Counted from the first letter of the stretch, positions 32,362 through 41,322 are shown. The stretch is DNA of 64,000 bases from Clostridium pasteurianum BC1 (GCF_000389635.1 NC_021182.1:744001-808000); one strand, 5' to 3'. The notes: generated by a model from the sequence alone, not told the origin. Translations and numbers: made by a program.

Positions 32362-33744
32362 ATGAGAGTATTATATTATGATTGTTTTTGTGGAATAAGC
32401 GGCGATATGAACTTAGGAGCATTGATTGATTTAGGGGTAGATGAGGAGTATTTGATAAAAGAAATTTCAAAACTTAAATTGGACTCTGAATATGAAATAC
32501 AGATTAAAAAAGATATTAAAAATGGTATAATGGGAACTAAGGTGGATGTGATTCTAAAAAATCAGCACAATAATGATCACCACCATGTCCATCAGGCACA
32601 GCAGACAGAAGATGAACATTATCATGGTAGTGAACTTCATCATACTCACAATGAGGAGTCTGTTCTTCATGATTATCATGAAGTAGGAAATGATAATCAT
32701 GAAGAACATAGCCATATTCACTATGAAGTGGCTGAACAGAATCACCAGGCTGAAGATGAGCATAGCCATCATCATGACCATAGAAATTTGAAGGACATTG
32801 AAAATATAATAAATAGAAGTGATTTAAGTGAAACAGTGAAAAAAACAAGTTTGCATATGTTTATGAAAGTAGCGGAGGCTGAGGCCGAGGTTCATGGAAA
32901 ATCCCTATATGAAGTGCATTTTCATGAGGTTGGTGCCATAGATTCTATTATAGACATTGTAGGAGCAGCGGTGGCATTAGATTATTTAAAAGTAGATAAG
33001 ATTATTGCTTCAACTGTTCAGGTAGGAGGCGGATTTGTAAAATGCGCTCATGGGGTTATACCTGTGCCAGCACCGGCAACTGTTAAGATATTAAAGGGTA
33101 TACCAATAAAATCAGGTATAGTATCCTTTGAAACTACCACTCCTACAGGAGCGGCTATTTTAGCTTCAAATGTTGAGGAGTTTACAGATAAAATAGAATT
33201 TTCTATAGACAAAATAGGATATGGACTGGGAACCAGAGATCTGGAGATTCCCAATGTGTTAAGAGTCTATTTGGGAAAAGAAGAAAGTAAGGAAGAAATA
33301 GAGGAACAATATATACTAGAAACAAATATAGATGATATGAATCCGGAATTATATGGCTATGTGGAGGAAAAGCTTTTTCATAGAGGCGCTTTAGATGTAT
33401 TCAAGACACCTATCATTATGAAAAAAGGAAGACCCGCCATAAAGCTGAGTATATTGGTAAATGCCAAGAAAGAAAAAGATGTACTGGAGGTAATTTTTAA
33501 AGAAACTACTTCCATTGGAGTTAGAAAATTTAAGGTTGAGAAAATAATGCTTCATAGAGAATTTTCAAAAGTTAAAACCAGTTATGGAGAGGTAAATGTG
33601 AAAAATTCCTACTATGAAGGCGAACTGGTAAAATATAAGGCAGAATATGAAGATTGCAAGAGAATAGCAGAAGAAAATAATTTACCTATTGCCAAGGTTT
33701 ATAGAGATATTCATAAGGCTATAGAAGAAAATAATCACTTATAA
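32362..33744 (+). CDS. larC: LarC, nickel insertion enzyme for the nickel-pincer cofactor
   Basis: 460 residues, GGAGAG site. LarC is the CTP-dependent cyclometallase that puts Ni into the pyridinium bis-thiocarboxylate made by LarB and LarE. Seen: the family start YYDCFCGISGDMNLGALIDL, EVHFHEVGAIDSIIDIVGAA, and CAHGVIPVPAPAT, then the C-terminal part (ETNIDDMNPELYGYV). Between residues 69 and 140 it carries a loop with 22 histidines, likely a nickel store. In Lactobacillus the gene is split by a programmed frameshift; here it is one frame. Followed by larE, larB and a nickel permease on the same strand. Confidence 0.93.
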   Translation: MRVLYYDCFCGISGDMNLGALIDLGVDEEYLIKEISKLKLDSEYEIQIKKDIKNGIMGTKVDVILKNQHNNDHHHVHQAQQTEDEHYHGSELHHTHNEESVLHDYHEVGNDNHEEHSHIHYEVAEQNHQAEDEHSHHHDHRNLKDIENIINRSDLSETVKKTSLHMFMKVAEAEAEVHGKSLYEVHFHEVGAIDSIIDIVGAAVALDYLKVDKIIASTVQVGGGFVKCAHGVIPVPAPATVKILKGIPIKSGIVSFETTTPTGAAILASNVEEFTDKIEFSIDKIGYGLGTRDLEIPNVLRVYLGKEESKEEIEEQYILETNIDDMNPELYGYVEEKLFHRGALDVFKTPIIMKKGRPAIKLSILVNAKKEKDVLEVIFKETTSIGVRKFKVEKIMLHREFSKVKTSYGEVNVKNSYYEGELVKYKAEYEDCKRIAEENNLPIAKVYRDIHKAIEENNHL

Positions 33745-33855
33745 GCGAAAATATGAGATCGTAATAATTTGTGAAGAATTAATAATTAAGTGAAATAAAT
33801 TCTGGATAGAGAAAATAGTGTAACAATGGTATGAATGTTATCAATAGAATTAAAT

Positions 33856-33979
33856 ATCAATGAATCTTACTCAGTGGGAGTTTGTATTCCCACTGAGTTT
33901 AGATGAATTATCCAGGGACGTGCCAGTGTTATCTCCACCTTTAGAAGGTGGAGTGTTACAGTGGCTAGTCATCGGATAA
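33856..33979 (-). repeat. Element E, copy E7 (type A, compact), inside the lar operon
   Basis: Minus strand: TTATCC/GGATAA; GATGACTA; stem GCCACTGT with ACACTGGC (7 of 8); CTCCACC...GGTGGAG; ACGTCCCT; CTCAGTGGGA...TCCCACTGAG; end TAAGATTCATTGAT. It separates larC from larE and lies opposite to their transcription. Confidence 0.88.
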
Positions 33980-34076
33980 ACAGTAGATAATAGGTAAATT
34001 GTGAATTTGTTGAATCAGTGAAATTGGGACGATTATTGATTTGATATGTATAATACATAGGGATAGAGGTGATACA

Positions 34077-34883
34077 ATGATGAATGATGAAAAGTATATA
34101 AATTTGACTAATTATCTAAAAGAGCTGGAAAAGGTAGTTTTGGCTTTTTCCGGTGGAGTGGACAGTACGTTTTTACTTAAAGCAGCTAGAGAAGCTCTTG
34201 GTGATAATATGAAAGCGGTAACCATACTTTCACCCTATATTCCCAAATGGGAAGTGGAGGAAGCAAAACAATTAGCTAATGAATTAGGTGTAGATTATGA
34301 AATTATAGAAGTACCTATTATAGAAGAAATCGGAAATAATCCTGAAAACAGATGCTATCTTTGTAAAAAGGCAGTATTTAGTATGATCCACAATATTGCT
34401 AAAACACAGGGTTACAACTATGTAATTGATGGAACAAATCTTGATGATATGGGAGACTATAGACCAGGATTAAAAGCTCTAAAAGAGCTAAATGTAAAAA
34501 GCCCATTACTGGAATGTAAACTTACTAAAGCAGATATAAGAAGTTTCTCCAAGGAGTTAGGGTTAAAAACTTGGGATAAGCCATCGTATGCATGTCTACT
34601 AACTAGAATACCTTATGGAGATGAACTCAAAGTAGAAGATTTTGAAAAAATTGAGGAAGCTGAAAAGTATATGATGAAAATAGGCTTCAGGGCAGTCAGG
34701 GTAAGATGCCATGGAAATCTGGCCAGGGTAGAGGTTGATAGGAAAGATAGAGCTAGATTATTTGATGAAAAGTTAATGGATGATATCTCTAACAAACTTA
34801 AAGAAATTGGATTTAAATACGTAACACTTGATATACAGGGATACAGAGTAGGCAGCCTTAATGAGGCTATCGTAGGGAAATAA
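34077..34883 (+). CDS. larE: LarE, sulfur transferase for the nickel-pincer cofactor
   Basis: 268 residues from the ATG at 34077, which follows AGAGGTG; the longer frame to 34041 lacks a site. PP-loop ATP pyrophosphatase: AFSGGVDSTFLLKA (residues 23-36) binds ATP. LarE adenylates the pyridinium dicarboxylate and turns its carboxylates into thiocarboxylates. Cys173 (PSYACLLTRIPYG) corresponds to the sulfur-giving Cys of the Lactobacillus enzyme. Two more cysteines, Cys93 and Cys96 (NRCYLCKKAV), make three in total, the pattern of the [4Fe-4S]-cluster LarE type. Second gene of the lar operon, after element E7. Confidence 0.9.
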   Translation: MMNDEKYINLTNYLKELEKVVLAFSGGVDSTFLLKAAREALGDNMKAVTILSPYIPKWEVEEAKQLANELGVDYEIIEVPIIEEIGNNPENRCYLCKKAVFSMIHNIAKTQGYNYVIDGTNLDDMGDYRPGLKALKELNVKSPLLECKLTKADIRSFSKELGLKTWDKPSYACLLTRIPYGDELKVEDFEKIEEAEKYMMKIGFRAVRVRCHGNLARVEVDRKDRARLFDEKLMDDISNKLKEIGFKYVTLDIQGYRVGSLNEAIVGK

Positions 34884-34957
34884 ATTTGATGCAGAATTAT
34901 TTAAGATTAATATACTTTGAGAAAGCTTGATAGTGAAAGGAAGGGAGGCAATTTTTA

Positions 34958-34999
34958 GTGGGAAGTGAAAATTTCTCGCTAAAATTAAACCATGAATAA
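34958..34999 (+). CDS. 13-codon frame overlapping the start of larB
   Basis: GTG at 34958, nine bases after GGGAGG, opens [13 protein letters not shown]-stop; its TAA overlaps the ATG of larB (CATGAATAA). larB itself has no ribosome binding site, so translation of this mini-frame probably brings ribosomes to larB. Alternatively it is the true N-terminus of LarB shifted out of frame, since NHE runs naturally into DIRNLLEAV. Confidence 0.45.
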   Translation: MGSENFSLKLNHE

Positions 35000-35738
35000 A
35001 GATGATATAAGAAATCTGCTTGAAGCTGTGAAAAATAATAAAGTTGAAATAGAAGAAGCCATGAAAAAAATTGAAGATCTTCCCTTTAAGGATTTGGGTT
35101 TTGCTAAGATTGATAATCATAGAGAGATAAGGGTAGGATATCCTGAGGTAATATATTGCGCTGGTAAAACAGTTGAGCAAGTAAAAAGTATCATTGAATT
35201 TATGCTTACAAAGGATAATAATATACTGGCTACTAGGGCTAGTGAAAAGATGTACAATTCAGTAAAAGAACTATGTCCGGATGCAAGGTACAATAAGCTT
35301 GGCAAAACAATAACCATTAAAAAAAGAGAAGAAAAACTTACTGATAGCTATATTGTCATAGTTTCAGCAGGAACCTCTGATTTGCCAGTGGTGGAAGAAG
35401 CAGCGGAAACGGCAATGATATTTGGAAATAGAGTGGAGAAGCTTATAGATGTAGGAGTTGCAGGTATTCACAGATTATTTTCAAAATTAGATATTATAAG
35501 AGGAGCAAAGGTTGTTATAGTTGTGGCAGGAATGGAAGGTGCCCTTGCCAGTGTAGTGGGGGGGCTTGTAGACAAACCAGTTATAGCAGTGCCTACCAGT
35601 GTTGGATATGGAGCAAACTTTAAAGGACTTTCGGCTCTTTTATCAATGTTAAATAGCTGTGCCAGTGGTGTCAGTGTGGTAAATATAGATAATGGATTTG
35701 GTGCTGGTTATAATGCTAGTATTATTAATAAGCTATAA
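34992..35738 (+). CDS. larB: LarB, pyridinium-3,5-biscarboxylate mononucleotide synthase
   Basis: 248 residues. LarB carboxylates nicotinic acid adenine dinucleotide and splits off AMP, the first step of the nickel-pincer cofactor. The C-terminal half has the PurE-like fold: [49 protein letters not shown], and [12 protein letters not shown]. The N-terminal helix part ([20 protein letters not shown]) is typical. Start codon usage is odd (see the overlapping short frame). Third gene of the lar operon, 108 bp after larE. Confidence 0.92.
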   Translation: MNKDDIRNLLEAVKNNKVEIEEAMKKIEDLPFKDLGFAKIDNHREIRVGYPEVIYCAGKTVEQVKSIIEFMLTKDNNILATRASEKMYNSVKELCPDARYNKLGKTITIKKREEKLTDSYIVIVSAGTSDLPVVEEAAETAMIFGNRVEKLIDVGVAGIHRLFSKLDIIRGAKVVIVVAGMEGALASVVGGLVDKPVIAVPTSVGYGANFKGLSALLSMLNSCASGVSVVNIDNGFGAGYNASIINKL

Positions 35739-35829
35739 AGTTAGTAGTATTTTAATAAAATTGTTTTATGAGTGTAGATTTTAACCTAATGACATTCTGT
35801 GTTTAGGGGGGATTAAAATAAATCTTAAA

Positions 35830-36825
35830 TTGAATAAAAATACTAAATGGATTTATTATGCAATAGTAGTGGCCATACTGCATATAGTCGGTATTGCAAT
35901 ACTAGTAGCTCATGCTGGCAAACATCCTGAAATGATGGGGTTTGGGTTTCTGGTATATACTCTTGGACTTAGACACGCTTTCGATGCAGATCATATAGCT
36001 GCCATTGATAATACTATTCGTAAATTGACAGAGCAGAAAGAAGAATCTACAGGTGTTGGATTTTTCTTTTCACTGGGACACTCTTCTGTAGTATTTATCA
36101 TGGTAATAATAACTACGTTTTCAATGAAGTGGGCTCAAGGAAATATTCCACAAATAAAGGAGATTGGAAGTGTAATTGGTACCTCAGTATCTGGGGGATT
36201 TCTTTTACTTATAGGAATATTGAATCTGTATATATGGTTTGATATTTATAAAATTTTTGGGATTACACGTAAGGGTAAATATAATAAAGAACAATTAGAC
36301 AAGCTTTTGCTGAATAGAGGTTTTATTTCACGTTTTGGAGGACCACTTTATAGATTTATAAATAAAAGCTGGCATGTTTATCCGATGGGTTTTTTATTTG
36401 GACTTGGATTTGATACTGCTTCAGAAGTGGCACTTTTGGCCATCTCAGTAAATGCTGCAACTCAAGCTGTTCCAATTGACCTTCTAGTAGCTTTGCCAAT
36501 TATCTTTGCAGCAGGAATGAGTCTTATGGATACTGCAGACGGAGTATTCATGACTAATGCATATAATTGGGCATTTTCAACACCTTTACGTAAAATATAC
36601 TATAATTTATCTGTTACTGGAATATCTGTAGTAGCAGCACTGTGTATAGGATTTATTGAATTAACTCAAATATTGGCTCCTAAGCTTGGGCTAAATAGTG
36701 GTATCTGGAAATGGATAAGTAATCTTGATTTCGGAAATATTGGGTATTTGCTGGTGGGTTTATTTGTTCTGTCCTGGGGATTGTCCTATTTCATATGGAA
36801 GAGATTGGATTTGGAAAGTGCATAA
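35830..36825 (+). CDS. NiCoT-family nickel/cobalt permease
   Basis: 331 residues, eight hydrophobic segments. Signature of the NiCoT family: RHAFDADHIAAIDN in helix 2 (the HxxxxDH metal motif), FSLGHSSVVF, and LGFDTASEVALLA. A one-component high-affinity Ni2+/Co2+ importer; beside lar genes nickel is the likely load. The first possible standard start is TTG at 35830, but the good site AGGGGGGA lies 15-20 bases upstream, close to in-frame ATT and ATA codons, so translation may begin at a rare codon there. Last gene of the lar run, followed by a perfect hairpin. Confidence 0.9.
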   Translation: MNKNTKWIYYAIVVAILHIVGIAILVAHAGKHPEMMGFGFLVYTLGLRHAFDADHIAAIDNTIRKLTEQKEESTGVGFFFSLGHSSVVFIMVIITTFSMKWAQGNIPQIKEIGSVIGTSVSGGFLLLIGILNLYIWFDIYKIFGITRKGKYNKEQLDKLLLNRGFISRFGGPLYRFINKSWHVYPMGFLFGLGFDTASEVALLAISVNAATQAVPIDLLVALPIIFAAGMSLMDTADGVFMTNAYNWAFSTPLRKIYYNLSVTGISVVAALCIGFIELTQILAPKLGLNSGIWKWISNLDFGNIGYLLVGLFVLSWGLSYFIWKRLDLESA

Positions 36826-36836
36826 GTATAAATTAG

Positions 36837-36882
36837 AATTCCCATAATTTGCACCTCAAAGGTGTAAATTATGGGAATTTTT
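36837..36882 (+). terminator. Terminator of the lar/nickel operon
   Basis: AATTCCCATAATTTGCACC and GGTGTAAATTATGGGAATT form a stem of about 19 pairs with a TCAAA loop, followed by TTTTCT. Confidence 0.9.
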
Positions 36883-36893
36883 CTCTGGTACGC

Positions 36894-37022
36894 TTAATTC
36901 TTGATTTTACTTAAAAGATCCTTTGAATAAGTCAGAGCATCTTCTATTTTTATTTCAACATCATTACATGATTTTACTCCAAGGGTAATAGGACAACATA
37001 AAATTCGCCAATAATTATTGTT
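36894..37022 (-). pseudogene. C-terminal remnant, family not recognised
   Basis: Minus-strand frame without a start: NNYWRILCCPITLGVKSCND, then VEIKIEDALTYSKDLLSKIK and stop. Four cysteines in a short stretch. Probably the tail of a deleted gene between the nickel operon and cbiO. Confidence 0.35.
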
Positions 37023-37119
37023 AAACTAGTTAGTAGGCTATAAAGGAATTATTAACTAGCTAACTGTTTTTTTTGTCATAATATTGGATATAATTCACTA
37101 AATATACCTAAGTTAAATC

Positions 37120-37956
37120 CTAGGGTATTTTGATGGCTTTTTGAAAAAGTTTTCTAGCCTGTCCAATAGTAAGAGGTAATTCATCTGTTTTTATTAGTCC
37201 ATCCTTTACGAGAAGCTCCACTAGATGAGCTACTCTAGGCAGGCGAAGATCAATGCTTCGAATAGTTTCTCTATGGATGAATACTTCTTCTGTGGTACCG
37301 GATAGGACAACTTCACCTTCACTTAAAAGATATACTTTATCTGCAAGAAGGGGAACTATATCCACATCATGTGTTGCAAATATTAGAGTTATCCCCAAGT
37401 CTTTGTTAATAGAGTTTAGCAAGTCTAAAAGATTACTAACACCTTTTGGATCTAGGGCAGAGGTAGGTTCATCCAGTACCATAACTTCAGGTTTCATAGC
37501 TAGTACACTGGCAAGGGCTATTCTCTTTTTTTCACCACCGCTTAAATTATGAGGGCTTTTATTTATATAATCAGACATTCCAACAACTTTAAGAGCCCAA
37601 TTTATAGAGTCTTCCAGCTCTTTTCCTGATATTCTCATGTTCATAAGTCCATAGGCAATCTCCTGCCTTACTGTGGAATTAAATAGCTGATCATCTGAAT
37701 CTTGAAAAACCATACCTACATTTTTGCGAATGGCAGGTAAATTTTTCTTAGTAGTAGCTAAGCCTCCTATGGTAACTGAACCAGAAGTAGGGGTAAGGAG
37801 CCCGTTAAAAAGCTGAAATAGAGTAGATTTTCCAGCACCATTGGGACCAAGAATAGCTACTCTATCGCCTTTGTTAATCTTAAGGTTAACATTTTTTAAA
37901 GCTGAGTGACCATCATTATAAGTGTAGGTAACATTAGATACGTTTATAAGTTCCAT
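37120..37956 (-). CDS. cbiO: CbiO, ATPase of an ECF-type cobalt importer
   Basis: 278 residues, GGAAAGGA site. ABC ATPase of the energy-coupling-factor group: Walker A GPNGAGKST, Q-loop MVFQDSDDQLF, signature LSGGEKKRIALA, Walker B VMVLDEPTSALDP, switch His in ATHD. QDxDDQLF is typical of ECF/Cbi ATPases. It should energise CbiMNQ, whose genes lie on the same strand but 3.4 kb upstream, separated by element E8, a glycosyltransferase, a miniature transposon and a broken nuclease gene. It may therefore need its own promoter. Confidence 0.92.
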   Translation of the reverse strand: MELINVSNVTYTYNDGHSALKNVNLKINKGDRVAILGPNGAGKSTLFQLFNGLLTPTSGSVTIGGLATTKKNLPAIRKNVGMVFQDSDDQLFNSTVRQEIAYGLMNMRISGKELEDSINWALKVVGMSDYINKSPHNLSGGEKKRIALASVLAMKPEVMVLDEPTSALDPKGVSNLLDLLNSINKDLGITLIFATHDVDIVPLLADKVYLLSEGEVVLSGTTEEVFIHRETIRSIDLRLPRVAHLVELLVKDGLIKTDELPLTIGQARKLFQKAIKIP

Positions 37957-38081
37957 AGTTTAATTCCTTTCCGATAATAGACTTAAAGTCTGAGCTACTC
38001 ATTGTAAAATACATAAATTATTTATTTAAGTACCAGAGCAGTTTTCTTAATCTTTGCAACTTTTTATTATATGTATTTTAT

Positions 38082-38659
38082 TTAATAATTTGTGTAGTTT
38101 TTATTATCATTCCACATAGTATTAAACTCATTTTCAAAGTTTTGCGCTGTGTTTACATCATTTATTATTACTAAAACCTCATCATTTTCTTTTGAAGAAT
38201 CTTCAGTATAATTGTAACTTCCAGTAGCAACCTGTGTATTATCTTCAATAGTTAATTTTAGATTCATTAATCCAGAATGCTCATTTATTTTTATTGGTAT
38301 ACCTTTACTTTGTAATTCTTTCAATTCTTTTGATTCACTTTTATTTTTAGATTCAGTTCCATCAGTTATAATTTTTACGTCTACGCCTCTATTTTTTGCA
38401 TTAATTATAGAATCTACAATACTTTGTTTATTAAGAGAGTAAATAGCAATATCTAACTTAACATCACTAGAATTTATTACCTGAATTAATTGTTGGTCTG
38501 GATGCTGATTTTGTCTTGTAAAATAATATTTAACATCAATATTATTACTTCTATTTACTAGTTTTATGGGACTACCTTCACCTCTTATTTTTGTGAATTA
38601 TCACAGCTTAATAAAGTTATTGATACAATAATTAATAAAACTGTCAATATTTTTTTCAT
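38082..38659 (-). pseudogene. Phospholipase D-like nuclease lipoprotein, frameshifted
   Basis: A start ATG behind AAGGAG opens a lipoprotein signal (MKKILTVLLIIVSITLLSC), then the frame ends at DNSQK-stop. One base off, the body continues without stops (KLVNRSNNIDVKYYF, DVKLDIAIYSLNKQS, KGIPIKINEHSG, VATGSYNYTEDSS). A run of five A in CACAAAAATAAG is the likely shift point; six would restore the frame. In the phospholipase D motif the catalytic His of HxK appears to be Asn (LMNLKLTI), so the enzyme may have been dead before the shift. Sequencing error cannot be excluded. Confidence 0.7.
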
Positions 38660-38784
38660 GGAAAACAACTCCTTATGAAAATAATTAAATTTTCTTTTAT
38701 TGTAAGATTATTTTTTCCTATTTACAACAAATTTTACATATAATTATTTTGGGATTATTCTTACTATTTTTGAAGTGCGAAACA

Positions 38785-38826
38785 AAAACACCGTAGAATT
38801 CTTAATTGAATAATACGATGTTTTAT
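38785..38826. terminator. Hairpin between PLD remnant and miniature transposon
   Basis: AAACACCGTA and TACGATGTTTT pair around AATTCTTAATTGAAT, with T and A tracts outside; it may act in both directions. Confidence 0.6.
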
Positions 38827-38928
38827 AAAATATTTTATTTTTGTCATTGCTACATCTAGGGGTAATGGGAGCATCCGTGTAACCAAAAGTAAAGTAAAGT
38901 AAAAATAAAATATGATGTGCCATGAATA

Positions 38929-39171
38929 CTATTTACTATTTAATTCATTAAACTTATTATTTGCATCTAAAAATACCTTTTTATTAACATAAGAATAATT
39001 ATTTTGTATTGTATTTATTTTGTCATTATACCAATATTGGTAAATATATATTACATTATTCCATAATGTAATAGCCTGTAGTTGTATTCCATTACAATCT
39101 ACACTTAAAATTTCTTCCTCTGGCTGTTTATATTTTAAAAATTCTTTCTCTAAAATTTGTTTATGCATCAT
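38929..39171 (-). CDS. Small protein of unknown function inside the miniature transposon
   Basis: 80 residues with a strong GGAGGGG site nine bases before the ATG, so it is probably translated. Rich in Lys, Asn, Tyr and Ile (IYIYQYWYNDKINTIQNNY); no signal, helix-turn-helix or known motif seen. Being cargo of a miniature Tn3-like element it might be an accessory or host-derived gene. Not recognised. Confidence 0.5.
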   Translation of the reverse strand: MMHKQILEKEFLKYKQPEEEILSVDCNGIQLQAITLWNNVIYIYQYWYNDKINTIQNNYSYVNKKVFLDANNKFNELNSK

Positions 39172-39660
39172 TATACAGCACCCCTCCAGTTATCTTTTGG
39201 GCCCAGTACCAGCAAACGTGTCATGAAGTGCAAAGTGACTTCAATAAATTGGATAAAATAAACGCTTGTATTATTTATTTTAACTAGTAAAGGTATTTAC
39301 ACCTTACAACCTTTATTTTACTGCAAATACCTACATCTCAAATCTAATTTTATGAAGCAAATTACATATAATGGTATCTACTTTTCAGTACATGACACGT
39401 ATGTTCGTACTATCCATAATACGGAGTACGGGAACGATTCGTGCAAAAAAACAGCCGCAAGACAGTATTTATCATTTCAAATAAGTAAAATAGCCACTTT
39501 CAGGCGTTATCAACACAAAAATCTTACCTTTTGCGTTGGCATTATTTAATGTCACAAAACCTACTTATGTAAAATTTGTTTTACAATAAATTCCATATAA
39601 TTTTCACTTGAAAACATGACAAACTACTATTAATTAGTTACTTTGCCCTTGCTTGTAGAT
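39172..39660. other. Interior of the miniature transposon without a clear gene
   Basis: Contains an inverted pair ACGTGTCATG (39214-39223 area) and CATGACACGT (39393 area), and a dyad GTTCGTACT...AGTACGGGAAC near 39412-39436. These could be relics of a resolution (res) site. An open frame at 39352-39549 has poor codon use and no ribosome binding site; not taken as a gene. Confidence 0.4.
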
Positions 39661-39697
39661 ATGCTCCCATTACCCCATCTAATAAGAATGTTTTGAA

Positions 39698-40855
39698 CTA
39701 TGCTATGCTTTCTAAAATTTCAACCACCTTACTTACCCCGCCAAGTTTTATTAGTTTTTCTCCAGCACTTTTTGAATTTTCAATATGAAATGTTTCATTT
39801 TCAAAAGTCTTAACTGTATTTTTAATAATTTGTGATGTAAACTGTTCTGTTTCTAACGAAACCCCTGCTTTTAATTTGACTATTGAAGAAGCATTATATT
39901 GTCTTTCAAATACATTACCAGCACATATGATTTGAGGTACCCCAAATATTAAACCTGTCATTATACTATTCTGCCCACCGTGGTTTATATATGCTATTGC
40001 TTCTGGCATAAGTTTATTAAAATCGAACCTCCTATCGATTGTAATATTATCTTTCTTGTAGGGATTTACTTGCTCTGTTGCAATATATATTTTGTAATTA
40101 GATTTTTCAAATGCTTTAGTAAGCTCATCTATTTCTTTCTTTGGCGAAATTGTACCATTACCCATATATGCTATAATTTTATCCCTATTCAAATCTAAAG
40201 ACCTTCGTTCAGGTACAGAAAAAGGTCCTGTAAAAACAACACTTTTATCATTTATAGGTTCTAACTCATAGGAACTTGGCACTATTTTTAAATCAGCCCA
40301 ATTAAATATATCAAGACATGACTCAACGTTAGGAAGATTGTTTTCTTTTAAAAATTCTTTAACTCCTTTACTATATTCAGGATTAGATGCAAAAGAGGTT
40401 TGAACTGGGTAGCTATATCCTGTAATCACCTTAATATTTTCTAATTTTGCAGCAACAATCGAAGCAATCCTAAATTCTGAATACACTACATCGGGTCTAA
40501 AATCTTGAATTGCTTTTCTAATACAATTGACATCATTTGCGAAATGCTTTTTGTCAATTGCTCCTACAAAATGTAGAACTTCTTCGAAACTATTGACTTT
40601 CTTTTTCTTTTGTATCCCACTAAACTGAGCTACCTTAAGCACATTTTTTCCAATGAACATAGGCATTCCTAAAGGTGATGGAACAGGTGCAAAATAATTC
40701 TTAACACCTTCTATCCTACGATAATTTACATCCTCAGCTGCACACATCGATACTACATGCTGTCCTTCAAGTAACTTGTTACATAATGCAATTACTCTTG
40801 AAAAAGGTCCACTAGTTTCAACCATTGCTGACATGGGTGTAATTAAAATCCTCAT
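39698..40855 (-). CDS. Glycosyltransferase, GT1-like
   Basis: 385 residues, AGGAGG site. GT-B fold: start LITPMSAMVETSGPFSRVIA, acceptor domain to about residue 200, then the nucleotide-sugar domain (IIAYMGNGTISPKKEI, LMPEAIAYINHGGQNSIMTG, GVPQIICAG). The HGGQNS block corresponds to the donor-binding HGGxxS motif of UDP-sugar transferases. Distant from the MGT gene at 22 kb. Substrate unknown. It lies in the block that splits the cobalt-import genes; the miniature transposon is inserted just after its stop codon. Confidence 0.78.
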   Translation of the reverse strand: MRILITPMSAMVETSGPFSRVIALCNKLLEGQHVVSMCAAEDVNYRRIEGVKNYFAPVPSPLGMPMFIGKNVLKVAQFSGIQKKKKVNSFEEVLHFVGAIDKKHFANDVNCIRKAIQDFRPDVVYSEFRIASIVAAKLENIKVITGYSYPVQTSFASNPEYSKGVKEFLKENNLPNVESCLDIFNWADLKIVPSSYELEPINDKSVVFTGPFSVPERRSLDLNRDKIIAYMGNGTISPKKEIDELTKAFEKSNYKIYIATEQVNPYKKDNITIDRRFDFNKLMPEAIAYINHGGQNSIMTGLIFGVPQIICAGNVFERQYNASSIVKLKAGVSLETEQFTSQIIKNTVKTFENETFHIENSKSAGEKLIKLGGVSKVVEILESIA

Positions 40856-41133
40856 TAATATTTGCCTCCTAAATAATAATTTAAATTCACAAAAAAATAC
40901 GATTTCTAATTAAACCATGTGAAAATTATACCATATTATCCTATATAATCTATTATTACAAATAAAATATGTCAAATATTATTCTTTAAACATCGCATTA
41001 TTCAATTTTCAAAGTACAATTCCGTCTACCTTATTTAGTTCGCCTAATAATCAATTTCTGAATCAAATTTAATAACATTATTCTATAATTATAGCACAAC
41101 AACCTGTAAATAAATCTCTTCATACCAATGACT
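40856..41133. other. Intergenic, nothing recognised
   Basis: AT-rich; apart from the ribosome binding site of the glycosyltransferase I see no gene, repeat or clear promoter up to element E8. Confidence 0.6.
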
Positions 41134-41306
41134 ATCAATGAATCTTACTTAGAAGGAGAGTTTGTACTCCGTCTAAGTTTAGATGAATTATCCAGGGCCG
41201 TGCCGCTGTTATCTTCACCTTAAGTAGAGAACCTAAATATGTGATTCGGTGTGAATCGCTTTCTCTTTAGAGTGGTAGAGTATTACAGCGGCTAGTCATC
41301 GGATAA
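41134..41306 (-). repeat. Element E, copy E8 (type A, with nested repeat)
   Basis: Minus strand: TTATCC/GGATAA; GATGACTA; stem GCCGCTGT with ACAGCGGC (8 of 8); nested repeat AAAGCGATTCACACCGAAT...GGTTCTCTAC (41223-41272); ACGGCCCT; AGACGGAGT...ACTCTCCTTCT; end TAAGATTCATTGAT. It begins 17 bp after the cbiQ stop and has the same direction. Confidence 0.85.
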
Positions 41307-41322
41307 AAATTACTTATTAAAT

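Larger units (their letters stand above)
38859..39676. mobile_element. Tn3-like miniature inverted-repeat transposon (818 bp)
   Basis: The ends are inverted copies: GGGGTAATGGGAGCAT is perfect at both ends, and the match extends to about 39 bp with 30 identities (through AAAGTAA). The flanks carry the 5-bp direct repeat ATCTA (38854-38858 and 39677-39681). GGGG-starting inverted repeats of about 38 bp with 5-bp target duplications are the hallmark of the Tn3 family. No transposase is inside; it encodes at most an 80-residue protein. It sits 22 bp after the end of a glycosyltransferase gene. Confidence 0.82.

Noticed and set aside
32537-32848. Minus-strand open frames rich in His/Asp opposite larC
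   Set aside because: They are the reverse reading of the His-rich loop of larC; no start signals.
39214-39403. Inverted pair ACGTGTCATG / CATGACACGT as transposon ends
   Set aside because: Only 10 bp, no target duplication, and it lies inside the better supported Tn3-like ends.
39352-39549. 65-codon open frame inside the miniature transposon
   Set aside because: No ribosome binding site, unusual composition (FQISKIATFRRYQHKN), and it spans palindromic dyads; probably chance.
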